A stretch of DNA of 64,000 bases from Cellulophaga tyrosinoxydans (GTDB taxonomy: Bacteria; Bacteroidota; Bacteroidia; Flavobacteriales; Flavobacteriaceae). The translations under genes and the position numbers were made by a program. Under the pieces are notes generated by a model. It did no database searches. It was not told the origin of the DNA and saw only the letters and a program-made list of their open reading frames with translations. Positions within the stretch are counted from its first letter, which is position 1. The number at the start of each line of letters is the position of its first letter. The stretch lies in contig NZ_FWXO01000001.1 in assembly GCF_900176415.1 (NCBI RefSeq), forward strand, positions 1,298,053 to 1,362,052. The letters run 5' to 3'. Shown piece by piece: positions 18,356 to 27,336 of the stretch.

Positions 18356-18739
18356 ATGAACAAAACAATTTTCGCTACTGGGATCGTTTTTGGGACAGCG
18401 GCCGTTTTGCTTGGTGCTTTTGCTGCACATGGATTAAAAACTGTACTTGCCACTGATGCTTTAGAGTCGTTCAAAACAGGTGCAACATATCAAATGTATC
18501 ATGCTATAATATTACTTGTTTTAGCCAATACTGCAATTTCAGATCAGCGCAAAAAAGTTATTTATTGGGTGTATACCTTGGGGATTATATTCTTTTCATT
18601 TTCTATTTATTTGTTGGCAACAAGCGCCGTAAGTGGATTAAATTTTAAATCAATTGCTTTCGTTACACCAATAGGAGGATTGCTATTAATTATAGGGTGG
18701 GTATTATTCGGATTTTACTATTTAAAAGAAAATAAATAG
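18356..18739 (+). CDS. DUF423 family membrane protein
   Basis: This is a 127-residue protein with four hydrophobic helices. The N-terminal block GTAAVLLGAFAAHGLK and the following FKTGATYQMYHAI are typical of DUF423 (YgdD-like) membrane proteins. No biochemical function is established for the family. It has its own promoter, divergent from the saccharopine dehydrogenase-like gene. Confidence 0.88.
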   Translation: MNKTIFATGIVFGTAAVLLGAFAAHGLKTVLATDALESFKTGATYQMYHAIILLVLANTAISDQRKKVIYWVYTLGIIFFSFSIYLLATSAVSGLNFKSIAFVTPIGGLLLIIGWVLFGFYYLKENK

Positions 18740-18769
18740 ATATTAGCGAAAAAAATACCATATGAATTA

Positions 18770-18777
18770 TAATTTTG
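18770..18777 (+). promoter_or_regulatory. -7 promoter element (TAATTTTG) of pckA
   Basis: TAATTTTG fits TAnnTTTG and lies 39 nt before the pckA start. I see no convincing -33 element at the right distance. Confidence 0.45.
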
Positions 18778-18816
18778 ATAATTTTACCCCGTTAAAACTA
18801 ACAAATCATTTATAGT

Positions 18817-20424
18817 ATGGACAAAGTAGCGAAAACGATTTCGTTAAAAAAGTATGGTATCGACACAGCAAATGTACATTACCAATTATCACCGAATGAG
18901 TTGCATAAAATTACCTTAGAAAAAGGAATGGGTAAAGAAGCGTCCTCTGGGGCTTTGGCAGTAAATACAGGTGAGTTTACTGGAAGATCACCGCTGGATA
19001 GGTTTATCGTAAAAGATGCAGTAACGGATGATAAAGTATGGTGGGGAAATGTTAATATTCCCTTTGAGCCAAAAGCTTTTGACGCTTTGTATGATAAAGT
19101 AACAAATTACCTTACTAATAAGGATGTTTATGTTCGTGATAGTTTTGCCTGTGCCGATAAGGATTACAGATTAAACATTCGAGTGATAAATGAATATCCA
19201 TGGTCAAATATGTTTGCCGATAACATGTTTTTAAGGCCTACAAAGAGTGAGCTGCAAGATTTTGATCCGGAATGGTTAATTGTAAATGCGCCTGGTTTTA
19301 TGGCCGACGCTAAAGTAGATGGTACGCGCCAGCATAATTTTGCCATATTAAACTTTACTAGAAAAATTGCTTTAATTGGCGGAACAGGATATACAGGAGA
19401 AATTAAAAAAGGAATTTTCTCTGCTTTAAATTTTATACTACCAGTTTATAAAAACACACTACCAATGCATTGCTCTGCCAATGTTGGAAAAGATGGCGAT
19501 ACAGCCATATTCTTTGGTTTATCTGGAACGGGTAAAACTACCTTATCTGCTGATCCAAATAGAAGATTAATTGGTGATGACGAACACGGTTGGACCAAAG
19601 AAAATACGGTTTTTAATTTTGAAGGTGGTTGCTATGCAAAAGTAATTAACCTGTCAGAAGAAAATGAACCAGAAATTTACGGGGCAATTAAAAAGGGTGC
19701 ACTATTAGAAAATGTTGTTTTGGATGCTAGTGGCAATGTAGATTTTGCCGATACTTCTATTACTCAAAATACAAGAGTTAGTTACCCGATTGATCATATT
19801 GCAAACATTCAAGTACCATCAATAGGAAAAAATCCAAAGAATATTTTCTTTCTAACAGCTGATGCTTTTGGTGTTTTACCTCCAATATCTAAGTTAACAC
19901 CTAGCCAAGCAGCATATCATTTTATATCTGGGTATACGGCTAAAGTAGCAGGTACAGAAGCAGGTATTGTTGAGCCAACGCCTAATTTTTCTGCTTGTTT
20001 TGGAGCGCCGTTTATGCCTTTGCATCCAACGGTGTATGCTGAGATGCTGAGTAAAAAAATGAAAGAAGCTGGTGTAAATGTATGGCTAGTGAATACAGGT
20101 TGGACTGGCGGCCCTTATGGAATTGGTACGCGTATGAAATTGAAGTATACTCGTGCAATGATTACAGCTGCATTGAATGGAGATTTAGGCTTATATTCTT
20201 ATGATAAATACCATATCCATTCTGTTTTCGGTGTTGCACAACCTAGAGAATGTCCTGGAGTGCCAACAGAGGTTTTAAGTCCTAGATCTACTTGGAATGA
20301 TGATGAAAAGTATTATACTACAGCATTTAAACTATCTAATGCCTTTAGGGAAAATTTTAAAAAGTTCGAATCTTTTGCAAATGAAGAAATAAGACGAGGT
20401 GGACCACAACGGTATGCCTTTTAA
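18817..20424 (+). CDS. pckA: Phosphoenolpyruvate carboxykinase (ATP)
   Basis: The enzyme converts oxaloacetate and ATP to phosphoenolpyruvate, ADP and CO2, the entry to gluconeogenesis. The kinase-1a P-loop GLSGTGKTTLS is at about residue 233, the metal-binding LIGDDEHGW motif follows, and the N-terminal substrate motif TGEFTGRSPLDRFIV and the C-terminal NTGWTGGPYGIGTRM motif are intact. At 535 residues it has the family length. The ATP-dependent (not GTP) form is indicated by these blocks. A strong terminator follows. Confidence 0.96.
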   Translation: MDKVAKTISLKKYGIDTANVHYQLSPNELHKITLEKGMGKEASSGALAVNTGEFTGRSPLDRFIVKDAVTDDKVWWGNVNIPFEPKAFDALYDKVTNYLTNKDVYVRDSFACADKDYRLNIRVINEYPWSNMFADNMFLRPTKSELQDFDPEWLIVNAPGFMADAKVDGTRQHNFAILNFTRKIALIGGTGYTGEIKKGIFSALNFILPVYKNTLPMHCSANVGKDGDTAIFFGLSGTGKTTLSADPNRRLIGDDEHGWTKENTVFNFEGGCYAKVINLSEENEPEIYGAIKKGALLENVVLDASGNVDFADTSITQNTRVSYPIDHIANIQVPSIGKNPKNIFFLTADAFGVLPPISKLTPSQAAYHFISGYTAKVAGTEAGIVEPTPNFSACFGAPFMPLHPTVYAEMLSKKMKEAGVNVWLVNTGWTGGPYGIGTRMKLKYTRAMITAALNGDLGLYSYDKYHIHSVFGVAQPRECPGVPTEVLSPRSTWNDDEKYYTTAFKLSNAFRENFKKFESFANEEIRRGGPQRYAF

Positions 20425-20429
20425 GAATA

Positions 20430-20458
20430 AAAAAAGCCTCGCATTGCGAGGCTTTTTT
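20430..20458 (+). terminator. Terminator after pckA
   Basis: An A-run, the stem GCCTCGC (20436-20442), loop ATT, GCGAGGC and a T-run of six follow the pckA stop at once. The symmetry with the A-run lets it also serve the convergent hemD-like gene. Confidence 0.88.
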
Positions 20459-20486
20459 ATTGTGTGTAACTACAAAAGTTTGTTAC

Positions 20487-21239
20487 TTATTTTTTGTTAA
20501 TTGTGGTAATGTATTTCTGAAGCGCCATAGTCATGGATGGTGTTTCAGGTGTTGGAGCCTTAATGTCTATTCGTAATCCAGCTTCAGTAGCTGCATTTAT
20601 TGTAGAATTTCCAAAAACTGCAATGCGCGTATCGTTTTGTTTAAAATCTGGGAAGTTCTTTAAAAGTGACTCTATTCCAGATGGGCTAAAGAATACAAGA
20701 ATATCATAATACACATCTTTTAAATCAGATAAGTCGCTAACGACCGTCTTATAAAATATACCTCTAGTCCAATTCACACCTAAAGCATCTAAAGTTTCAG
20801 GAACAATTGGTTTTAATACATCAGAAGATGGTAATAAGAATTTTTCGTCTTTATACTTTTTGAATAGTGCATTTAAGTCTTGAAAATTCATTTTACCAAC
20901 GTAAATTTTACGTTTTCTGTACACTACGTACTTCTGCAAATAAAAAGCTACTGCTTCTGACTGGCAAAAGTATTTCATGGTATCTGGCACTTTAAAACGC
21001 ATTTCTTCTGCAATTCTAAAGAAGTGATCTACCGAGTTTCTACTGGTAAGAATTATAGCAGTAAAATTATGTAAGTCAATTTTTTGTTGTCTTACACTTT
21101 TTGCATCTACACCTTCTACATGAATAAAAGGTCTGAAGTCTACTTTTACCTTTTCCTTATCAATAAGTCGAGAATATGGAGAGTTTTCCATCTTCGGTTC
21201 TGGTTGAGAAACCAAAATCGTTTTTACTTTCATAGTCAT
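20487..21239 (-). CDS. hemD: Uroporphyrinogen-III synthase family protein
   Basis: This 250-residue protein begins MTMKVKTILVSQPEPK. The fold pattern fits uroporphyrinogen-III synthase (HemD), two Rossmann-like halves: the N-terminal VSQPEP, then TSRNSVDHFF, KYFCQSEAVAFYLQKY, and the C-terminal VFFSPSGIESLL and IAVFGNSTINAATEAG. HemD closes the tetrapyrrole ring. I start it at the ATG at 21239 (another ATG is at 21233) because an upstream ATG at 21272 would run into the DUF4271 gene. The family is weakly conserved, so the enzyme call is probable rather than certain. Confidence 0.78.
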   Translation of the reverse strand: MTMKVKTILVSQPEPKMENSPYSRLIDKEKVKVDFRPFIHVEGVDAKSVRQQKIDLHNFTAIILTSRNSVDHFFRIAEEMRFKVPDTMKYFCQSEAVAFYLQKYVVYRKRKIYVGKMNFQDLNALFKKYKDEKFLLPSSDVLKPIVPETLDALGVNWTRGIFYKTVVSDLSDLKDVYYDILVFFSPSGIESLLKNFPDFKQNDTRIAVFGNSTINAATEAGLRIDIKAPTPETPSMTMALQKYITTINKK

Positions 21240-21240
21240 A

Positions 21241-21900
21241 TTAGTCTTTAAAGTAATCTCCAAGTAACACAATGGGTGTTATTTCGAGAGCGCAAAGGTA
21301 CAAAATAAAATAGAAAAAATTATTCGCAATTAATTTTTGATAATTTCGTATCACAACCACCCATCCAATCATATTTATAATAAAAAACAATGCAAAACTT
21401 ATGTAAACTACGGTCTTTGAATCTTTTATGACATAGGTTAATAAAATATTGGCAAATAGTAAAACAAATCCACTGTAGTTTAGGTAGGCTATATTTTTAA
21501 ACAGAAATTCGGATATCGTATCGGTAATATTAAAAACAAAGGCATTGCTTAAATTCAATATAATTTTTATCATAAAAAAGAGCAAAACCATTCCTAAAAT
21601 GCCAAAATATAGATTGGCTGATTTAGTGGCATTAGAAATATGAAAAATGCTATCTATATAATAAACAAACAATGCAAAATTTAACAACTGAAAAATGGAC
21701 AAGAAAATGGTAAACCAATGTGATAGTTTGTCTTTCTTATTGTACATAAATATGTACTTGTTATTAAAGGGTAGTATCATAAAATTTGAGAAACGATGAT
21801 AGTACAAACTCTTCGCTAGTACGATTGAAATTATACTACAGCATAGAATAATAGTTATCCAGTCTATGTTTTGTGCCGCTCTGTAGAAAACTTCTTTCAT
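21241..21900 (-). CDS. DUF4271 family membrane protein
   Basis: This is a 219-residue protein with about six hydrophobic helices, starting after an N-terminal amphipathic part (VFYRAAQNIDWITIILCC) and ending ALEITPIVLLGDYFKD. The arrangement, and its place directly upstream of a hemD-like gene, match DUF4271, a Bacteroidetes family of unknown function. It starts 2 nt after the glycosyltransferase stop, so it is part of that operon. Confidence 0.78.
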   Translation of the reverse strand: MKEVFYRAAQNIDWITIILCCSIISIVLAKSLYYHRFSNFMILPFNNKYIFMYNKKDKLSHWFTIFLSIFQLLNFALFVYYIDSIFHISNATKSANLYFGILGMVLLFFMIKIILNLSNAFVFNITDTISEFLFKNIAYLNYSGFVLLFANILLTYVIKDSKTVVYISFALFFIINMIGWVVVIRNYQKLIANNFFYFILYLCALEITPIVLLGDYFKD

Positions 21901-21902
21901 AG

Positions 21903-23570
21903 TTATTCTGTTAGTTTAATATTATCGCCATTCATGCCTGGTTGTAAATTGTTTTCTGAAATAGCAATTTTAAAATACCCAGGATTTTTCATGGTATACT
22001 TTGGCATTTTAAAGGTGTAGGTAAGCGTGTCCTTGGGCTTTAAAATTTGCTGTAAAGTATTTACCTTAGAAACTGCTATAGGTACTACTTCTTCTGGTCG
22101 TTTATAATGATTGTGGTAAGCAACATAAAATTTTAATTTGTTTACATCTATATCAAAATCATACGGATTAAATACCTTAAATTCTATTGTTTCTTGAGAG
22201 TTTAAAGGAATTTCTTTTTTGTCAAGTAGTACTCTTAATTTTCGGAACGACTCAAAATTATCTTTATAAACTCCAAATCCAGTTTTTTGTTTTGGTAAAT
22301 TTAATGGGTAATCTCCATCTAATAAATATTGAGATACATATAATATTTTTTTATGTTGAACCTTTGCCTCAGAATCATCTATGGAGTATTGATTTCTGCG
22401 GTACATGACATTGTTTAGCGAAAAAGAGGTGTTGCCAGTGTAAAAAGCATACATGGGCGCATTTCGATATGAGTTTTCGAACACAACAGGAGTTTCTCCT
22501 GCTTTTTCGGAAATTGATAAAGCCCATTCTTTATTTCCATGCGACTCGTAATGCATTGGAGCTATTTGTTCAAAAACTAGAGCAAAACGCGCAAAGATTA
22601 ATAGTGCAATATTTACTAAGCCCATTCTAAAAATCCACTTTCTGGCATTTTCATTTTCTAGCATATAGTTAAAAGCCAAAATAGTAAGCGTAATAGAAAT
22701 AACAATTAACCACTGGGTTTGTATTCTTCTATTAAAACTAGATATAAAGAAGAAAATTAGTGTGCCATACGTAATGTATAACAGCGCTTTATTTAGTAAA
22801 TCTGTATTTTTTGTTTTGATTAAAGCTTTGTAAATCCAAAAAAAAGTGAATCCAAAAAGCGCTAATAAATTAAGGAAAAATCCTATAGTGTAATCATTAA
22901 AATCATAAGCTTTATTTGGTCTTTCAAACAAATGATATTTTACAGAGACAAAATCATTGTTAAACAACCATATTAAATGAGGAGCGTAACTTAGTAGGGC
23001 TACAAAAACGGCAAGCCAAGCATATTTATTAAAGACAAGTTTTATATTGGATAGTATAACAAAAACAATTACCAATACTGCATGGTATTTACTATACATT
23101 AAAGCGCTCATCAACAAGCCTAAGGCAATGGATAGTAACCATGTTGGTTGCGCAATAAACTTTTTATATATGTAAAGAAAAAGTGCCGTAAAAAATAAAA
23201 ATGGGGTATCTGGTAGCGTAAAAAACCCGTAGGCATTTAATAGGGTCATTGAAAATGTTAGCACAAAAAAATGTAATACATATTCATTTTTTTTAGGGTT
23301 ATCTATTAATAACCATAGAAAATATAATGTGCCAACAGACAACACACAACTCATAAAACGAACGCCTAGTTCTCCAGTAAAAAACAAGCTGCTTATTTTT
23401 ACCAATAATGCAACCATTGGAGGATGGTCAAAATATCCCCAAGCCATATTTTGGGCATAATGCCAATAGTAAGCTTCGTCAAAAATTAAATCGGTAAAAT
23501 AACTTTGTAAAAGGTTAATTATAAAAACAAGTCCCAGTAGGTAGATAAAAAGTTTAGGCAGTTTAGGCAT
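21903..23570 (-). CDS. ArnT/GT39-like glycosyltransferase, membrane bound
   Basis: This is a 555-residue polytopic membrane protein. The first periplasmic loop carries the GT-C pattern (LIFDEAYYWHYAQNMAWGYFDHPPMVALLVK) with the acidic DE pair expected to bind the lipid-linked sugar donor. About ten helices follow and a soluble C-terminal domain of some 150 residues ends the protein. Such enzymes move sugars from polyprenyl-phosphate donors to lipid A or proteins. A GT2 enzyme that could make such a donor is encoded divergently next to it (23731-24465), which supports the pairing. Confidence 0.85.
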   Translation of the reverse strand: MPKLPKLFIYLLGLVFIINLLQSYFTDLIFDEAYYWHYAQNMAWGYFDHPPMVALLVKISSLFFTGELGVRFMSCVLSVGTLYFLWLLIDNPKKNEYVLHFFVLTFSMTLLNAYGFFTLPDTPFLFFTALFLYIYKKFIAQPTWLLSIALGLLMSALMYSKYHAVLVIVFVILSNIKLVFNKYAWLAVFVALLSYAPHLIWLFNNDFVSVKYHLFERPNKAYDFNDYTIGFFLNLLALFGFTFFWIYKALIKTKNTDLLNKALLYITYGTLIFFFISSFNRRIQTQWLIVISITLTILAFNYMLENENARKWIFRMGLVNIALLIFARFALVFEQIAPMHYESHGNKEWALSISEKAGETPVVFENSYRNAPMYAFYTGNTSFSLNNVMYRRNQYSIDDSEAKVQHKKILYVSQYLLDGDYPLNLPKQKTGFGVYKDNFESFRKLRVLLDKKEIPLNSQETIEFKVFNPYDFDIDVNKLKFYVAYHNHYKRPEEVVPIAVSKVNTLQQILKPKDTLTYTFKMPKYTMKNPGYFKIAISENNLQPGMNGDNIKLTE

Positions 23571-23592
23571 TCTTTTTTACACTTAATTTCCG

Positions 23593-23600
23593 CAAAATTA
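23593..23600 (-). promoter_or_regulatory. -7 promoter element (TAATTTTG) of the GT39 operon
   Basis: On the minus strand the site reads TAATTTTG, 23 nt before the GT39 start. It matches the Bacteroidetes -7 consensus. The -33 side is not clear. Confidence 0.5.
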
Positions 23601-23703
23601 CGAATTATAAGACATAGACCGCTAATTATATGAATTACCTCTTCAATATATTTAAAAAAATCATAAATGGGTTATGCGAATTTCTTTAGCATCATAAAAA
23701 AAC

Positions 23704-23711
23704 TATTTTTG
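23704..23711 (+). promoter_or_regulatory. -7 promoter element (TATTTTTG) of the GT2-pyrC operon
   Basis: TATTTTTG fits TAnnTTTG and lies 20 nt before the GT2 start. TTTC at 23681-23684 is 19 nt upstream, near the expected -33 position. Confidence 0.55.
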
Positions 23712-23730
23712 TACGTATAGAAATTTATAG

Positions 23731-24465
23731 ATGATAGATAGTCTTGTAATTATTCCAACATTTAATGAAATTGAAAATATTGAGGCTATCATTCGTGTAG
23801 TTCTTAATCTAGAAAAAGAGTTTCATGTATTAATAGTTGATGATAATTCTCCTGATGGAACTGCAGATAAAGTTAGAGAACTCCAAAAAGAATTCTCTAG
23901 CAATTTATTTTTAGAGGTACGTAAAGAAAAAGCGGGTCTTGGAACGGCATATATTCATGGTTTTAGATGGGCCATCGAAAAAAAATATGATTATATTTTT
24001 GAAATGGATGCCGATTTTTCACATACTCCTGCAGACCTTATAAAATTATACCAAGCTTGTGTTAACGGTGCAGATTTATCTATCGGTTCTCGTTATATTA
24101 AAGGTGTTAATGTCGTAAATTGGCCTTTGCATCGGGTATTACTTTCCTATGGAGCGTCGTTTTATGTAAAAATAATTACAGGAATGAGGGTACATGACCC
24201 TACAGCAGGATTTATTTGTTATAAACGTAAAGTTTTAGAAACCATAGACCTTTCTGCTGTACATTTTGTAGGTTATGCTTTTCAAATAGAAATGAAGTTT
24301 AGAGCGTATTTAAACAAATTTAAAATTGTTGAGGTACCTATAGTGTTTACTGATAGAGTATTAGGGAAATCAAAAATGAATTCTTCCATTGTACGCGAAG
24401 CAATTTTTGGAGTAATTAAAATGAAATGGATGAGCTTTTTTCGAAAAAATAAATTTAAATCATGA
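23731..24465 (+). CDS. Polyprenyl-phosphate glycosyltransferase (GT2, DPM1-like)
   Basis: The 244-residue cytoplasmic GT2 enzyme has the dolichol-phosphate-mannose-synthase pattern: VIIPTFNEIENIEAII at the N-terminus, IVDDNSPDGTADKV, AGLGTAYIHGFRWA and the metal-binding EMDADFSHTP near residue 91. The C-terminal motif VGYAFQIEMKFRA is present. There is no membrane domain, as in the catalytic-only class. It is expected to make a polyprenyl-phosphate sugar for the GT39-type enzyme encoded divergently. The stop overlaps the pyrC start by four bases (ATGA). Confidence 0.9.
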   Translation: MIDSLVIIPTFNEIENIEAIIRVVLNLEKEFHVLIVDDNSPDGTADKVRELQKEFSSNLFLEVRKEKAGLGTAYIHGFRWAIEKKYDYIFEMDADFSHTPADLIKLYQACVNGADLSIGSRYIKGVNVVNWPLHRVLLSYGASFYVKIITGMRVHDPTAGFICYKRKVLETIDLSAVHFVGYAFQIEMKFRAYLNKFKIVEVPIVFTDRVLGKSKMNSSIVREAIFGVIKMKWMSFFRKNKFKS

Positions 24466-25796
24466 GTAAGTATTTAATTAAGAATGGCACAATAGTTAAT
24501 GAAAATACCATACAAGTTGCGGATATTCTTGTAGACAACAATGTAATACTCAAGATTGATAAGTCTATTTCAGATAGCAATGCCACCGTTATAGATGCTT
24601 CTGGAAAATATGTTTTTCCAGGTGTAATAGATGATCAGGTACATTTTAGAGAGCCAGGATTAACACAAAAAGGCACTATAGCCAGCGAAAGTAGAGCTGC
24701 TGTAGCAGGTGGAATTACCACCTATATGGAGCAGCCCAATACCAATCCACAGACGACAACAATAGAGAAACTGGAGGAAAAATTTGCCCTTGCCGCAAAT
24801 AGCTCGTTTGCTAATTATTCCTTTTTATTTGGTGGTACTAACGATAATTTAGAAGAACTTAAAAAACTTGATAAGAATGCTTGTTCGGGTGTTAAGTTAT
24901 TTTTAGGGTCTTCTACGGGAAATATGCTGGTAGATAATGAAGAAGTGATCGAGAAAATTTTTAGAAACACAGAAATGGTGATCTCTGCTCATTGTGAAGA
25001 TGAAACGACCATAAAAAATAATTTAGCCAAGTATAAAGAGCAGTATGGAGATGATATTCCAACAAAATACCATCCCTTAATACGCAGTGCAGAAGCTTGT
25101 TATTTGTCTTCTTCAAAGGCTATTGCACTTGCCAAAAAAACCGGAGCTAGATTTCATGTATTTCATTTGTCAACAGGTATTGAAACTTCGCTATTCAGAA
25201 ACGATATACCCTTAAAAGATAAAAAAATCACGGCAGAGGTTTGTTTGCATCATTTATGGTTTTCAGATGAAGATTATGCCTCTAAAGGGAACTTAATAAA
25301 ATGGAATCCTGCAGTGAAAACAGCTGAGGATAGAGCACAACTATGGGAAGCTTTTTTAGATGATCGTATAGATGTTTTGGCTACTGATCATGCCCCTCAT
25401 ACGTTAGAAGAAAAAGATAATGTTTATACGAAAGCTCCCTCAGGAGGGCCATTGGTTCAGCATGCTTTACCGGCAATTTTAGAAAAATATCATCAAGGAA
25501 AAATAAGTTTAGAAAAAATTGTTGAGAAAATGTGCCATAATCCTGCTATCCTTTTTGAAATAGATAGAAGAGGATATATTCGTGAAGGATATTTTGCTGA
25601 TTTGGTTTTGGTAGATTTAAAAAACTCTTGGACGGTAACAAAAGAAAATATTGCTTATAAATGCGGATGGTCTCCTTTTGAAGGCAATACTTTTAATTCT
25701 AAAATATCGCATACTTTTGTAAATGGTCATTTGGCTTACGAAAATGGAAATTTTTCAGAGAAAAGAAATGCCAAACGCCTTACATTTAATAGATAA
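24462..25796 (+). CDS. pyrC: Dihydroorotase (class I, amidohydrolase superfamily)
   Basis: Dihydroorotase closes N-carbamoyl-aspartate to dihydroorotate in pyrimidine synthesis. The metal ligands appear in DDQVHFREPG near residue 57 (expected HxH-like pair DxH), with GITTYMEQPNTNP, ISAHCEDE, HVFHLSTG and LATDHAPHTLEEK. The 444-residue length and these motifs fit the AllB/PyrC class I type. A role in hydantoin or allantoin metabolism cannot be excluded without comparison, but no such genes are near. It is coupled to the GT2 gene by an ATGA overlap. Confidence 0.9.
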   Translation: MSKYLIKNGTIVNENTIQVADILVDNNVILKIDKSISDSNATVIDASGKYVFPGVIDDQVHFREPGLTQKGTIASESRAAVAGGITTYMEQPNTNPQTTTIEKLEEKFALAANSSFANYSFLFGGTNDNLEELKKLDKNACSGVKLFLGSSTGNMLVDNEEVIEKIFRNTEMVISAHCEDETTIKNNLAKYKEQYGDDIPTKYHPLIRSAEACYLSSSKAIALAKKTGARFHVFHLSTGIETSLFRNDIPLKDKKITAEVCLHHLWFSDEDYASKGNLIKWNPAVKTAEDRAQLWEAFLDDRIDVLATDHAPHTLEEKDNVYTKAPSGGPLVQHALPAILEKYHQGKISLEKIVEKMCHNPAILFEIDRRGYIREGYFADLVLVDLKNSWTVTKENIAYKCGWSPFEGNTFNSKISHTFVNGHLAYENGNFSEKRNAKRLTFNR

Positions 25797-25799
25797 ATT

Positions 25800-26231
25800 A
25801 TGAAATTTAAATGGGTTCTTTCGCTAGCGTTATTTATTGTTTCTATTTCTTGTGTTGAAAAAATAATAGATAAACCCGAAAATCTTATTTCTAAAGAAGA
25901 GATGGCTAAAATTTATTATGATTTAGCTATTGTTACAGCCGCAAAAAACACAAATAATAGTATTCTGAAAAAACATCATATAGAAGGTATGGATTACATC
26001 TATACCAAATACGGTATAGATAGCGTTCAGTTCGTCGAAAGCGACCTTTATTATGCGTCAAGACCAGAAATTTATAAAGAGATTTATGAAAATTCTGAGA
26101 AAAGAATAAAGGCAGATGTAAAAATGGCAGAGGAGAAAAAAGAGTTAAAAAGAAAACAAGATAGTATAGAGCGGGCAAGTAAGCCTAAAGAATTAGATAG
26201 TATTAAAATTGAACCAAAGAAAATAGATTAG
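25800..26231 (+). CDS. DUF4296 family lipoprotein
   Basis: The 143-residue protein has a lipoprotein signal ending at VSISC (lipid-modified Cys18). Its body matches DUF4296: a helical region beginning LISKEEMAKIYYDLAI, then the block GMDYIYTKYGIDSVQFVESDLYYAS, and a charged Lys/Glu tail. The function is unknown. It lies 3 nt after pyrC, so it is the operon's last gene, and its stop codon directly abuts the stop of the convergent epimerase gene with no spacer. Confidence 0.85.
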   Translation: MKFKWVLSLALFIVSISCVEKIIDKPENLISKEEMAKIYYDLAIVTAAKNTNNSILKKHHIEGMDYIYTKYGIDSVQFVESDLYYASRPEIYKEIYENSEKRIKADVKMAEEKKELKRKQDSIERASKPKELDSIKIEPKKID

Positions 26232-27236
26232 TTAAGACTCTTCTTTAAATTTACGACAGCTAAAAGCAATTGTTTTATCTAGGGCTTCAAATTCATAATT
26301 AAAAGTTTCAACTAGTTTTTTATTGTTGTATACTTTGTTTTCACTAAGTGATTTTACCGTATTCCCTGTAATTTTCCTTTGTTTGTTTGTTAGCACACTT
26401 CTAATCCAGTCTAATCGTCTTAAAAGTTGTAACTGCCATAATTTCAATTCTTTAGTAGGACTAGCAATTTTAAGGTTTTCACAAATAGCATATAGAATTT
26501 CTTTATAGGTTTTATTCTCCGAGATTGCAATAAATCGTTCTTTGTCTATTGTAGAGTTCATTCCTAAAATAAGAAGTTTAACCACATCATTTACAGTAAT
26601 AAATCCGGTTCCTCCCGGCGGATAATAGGAATATTCTTTTGCGGCAGATTTAAAAAAGAGTCCACTTCCTGAATTCCAAAAACCTGGACCTAAGATTACG
26701 CCAGGATTAAAAATAACCACAGGCAGCCCTTCTTGCGATCCTCGCCAAACCTCCATTTCTGCTTCATATTTTGTTAAAGCATATACATTGGCGTCTTTAT
26801 TTGTCCATTCAGATTCTTCATTAACTATATCACTATGTAGCTCTTTGCCTGTAGTTGCTATGGAGCTGACATAAACTAGTTTTTTAATTTTAAAGGCAAG
26901 ACATAGATTAACCATATTTGCGGTGCCTTCAGCATTAATTTTAAGCAATTTCGAATAATCCTTAGGATTAAAAGAGATTAATGCCGCACAGTGGTAAACC
27001 TGTGTGATGCCCTCAAAAGCTAATTCTAAAGCAGGAATATCATTAATGTCCGCAACTACCCACTCAATTTTTTGAAATTGCTTTGTGTAATCATCAGAAT
27101 AATAGGAGAAGATTTGCGCTACTTTTTTCAAGTCGCTATCAGCTCTTCGAGTAGCCCTAACAACTGCTTCGGTTTTGGTTAATGTTACCAATAAATGGGC
27201 CCCAACTAAGCCAGTTCCTCCTGTTACTAAAATCAT
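26232..27236 (-). CDS. NAD-dependent epimerase/dehydratase family protein (SDR)
   Basis: This 334-residue extended short-chain dehydrogenase has the N-terminal NAD motif TGGTGLVGAHL. The YxxxK catalytic pair occurs in VYALTKYEAE (expected near residue 152), after the serine-containing VSSIATTG segment. The pattern fits sugar epimerases and dihydroflavonol-reductase-like enzymes. The substrate cannot be read from sequence. It is monocistronic and faces the pyrC operon tail to tail. Confidence 0.85.
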   Translation of the reverse strand: MILVTGGTGLVGAHLLVTLTKTEAVVRATRRADSDLKKVAQIFSYYSDDYTKQFQKIEWVVADINDIPALELAFEGITQVYHCAALISFNPKDYSKLLKINAEGTANMVNLCLAFKIKKLVYVSSIATTGKELHSDIVNEESEWTNKDANVYALTKYEAEMEVWRGSQEGLPVVIFNPGVILGPGFWNSGSGLFFKSAAKEYSYYPPGGTGFITVNDVVKLLILGMNSTIDKERFIAISENKTYKEILYAICENLKIASPTKELKLWQLQLLRRLDWIRSVLTNKQRKITGNTVKSLSENKVYNNKKLVETFNYEFEALDKTIAFSCRKFKEES

Positions 27237-27303
27237 GGTTTAAAAATAAACAATCATTGTGGATTAATTCAATTTTTAGAACGGCTAAAACACCACATTC
27301 TTT

Positions 27304-27311
27304 TATATTTG
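27304..27311 (+). promoter_or_regulatory. -7 promoter element (TATATTTG) of tyrS
   Basis: TATATTTG fits TAnnTTTG, 26 nt before the tyrS start. The upstream TTTTTAG at 27273-27279 is a weak -33 candidate. Confidence 0.5.
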
Positions 27312-27336
27312 CAGCAGTATTAATAAAAGCATTCTA

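Noticed and set aside
21293-21300. Promoter element (TACCTTTG on the minus strand) before the hemD-like gene
   Set aside because: It matches the consensus but lies inside the DUF4271 coding sequence of a tight operon. It may be functional, but there is too little to claim it.
24462-25796. Allantoinase or hydantoinase instead of dihydroorotase
   Set aside because: The motifs do not separate the classes by eye, but no purine or hydantoin genes are near, and dihydroorotase is the housekeeping expectation.
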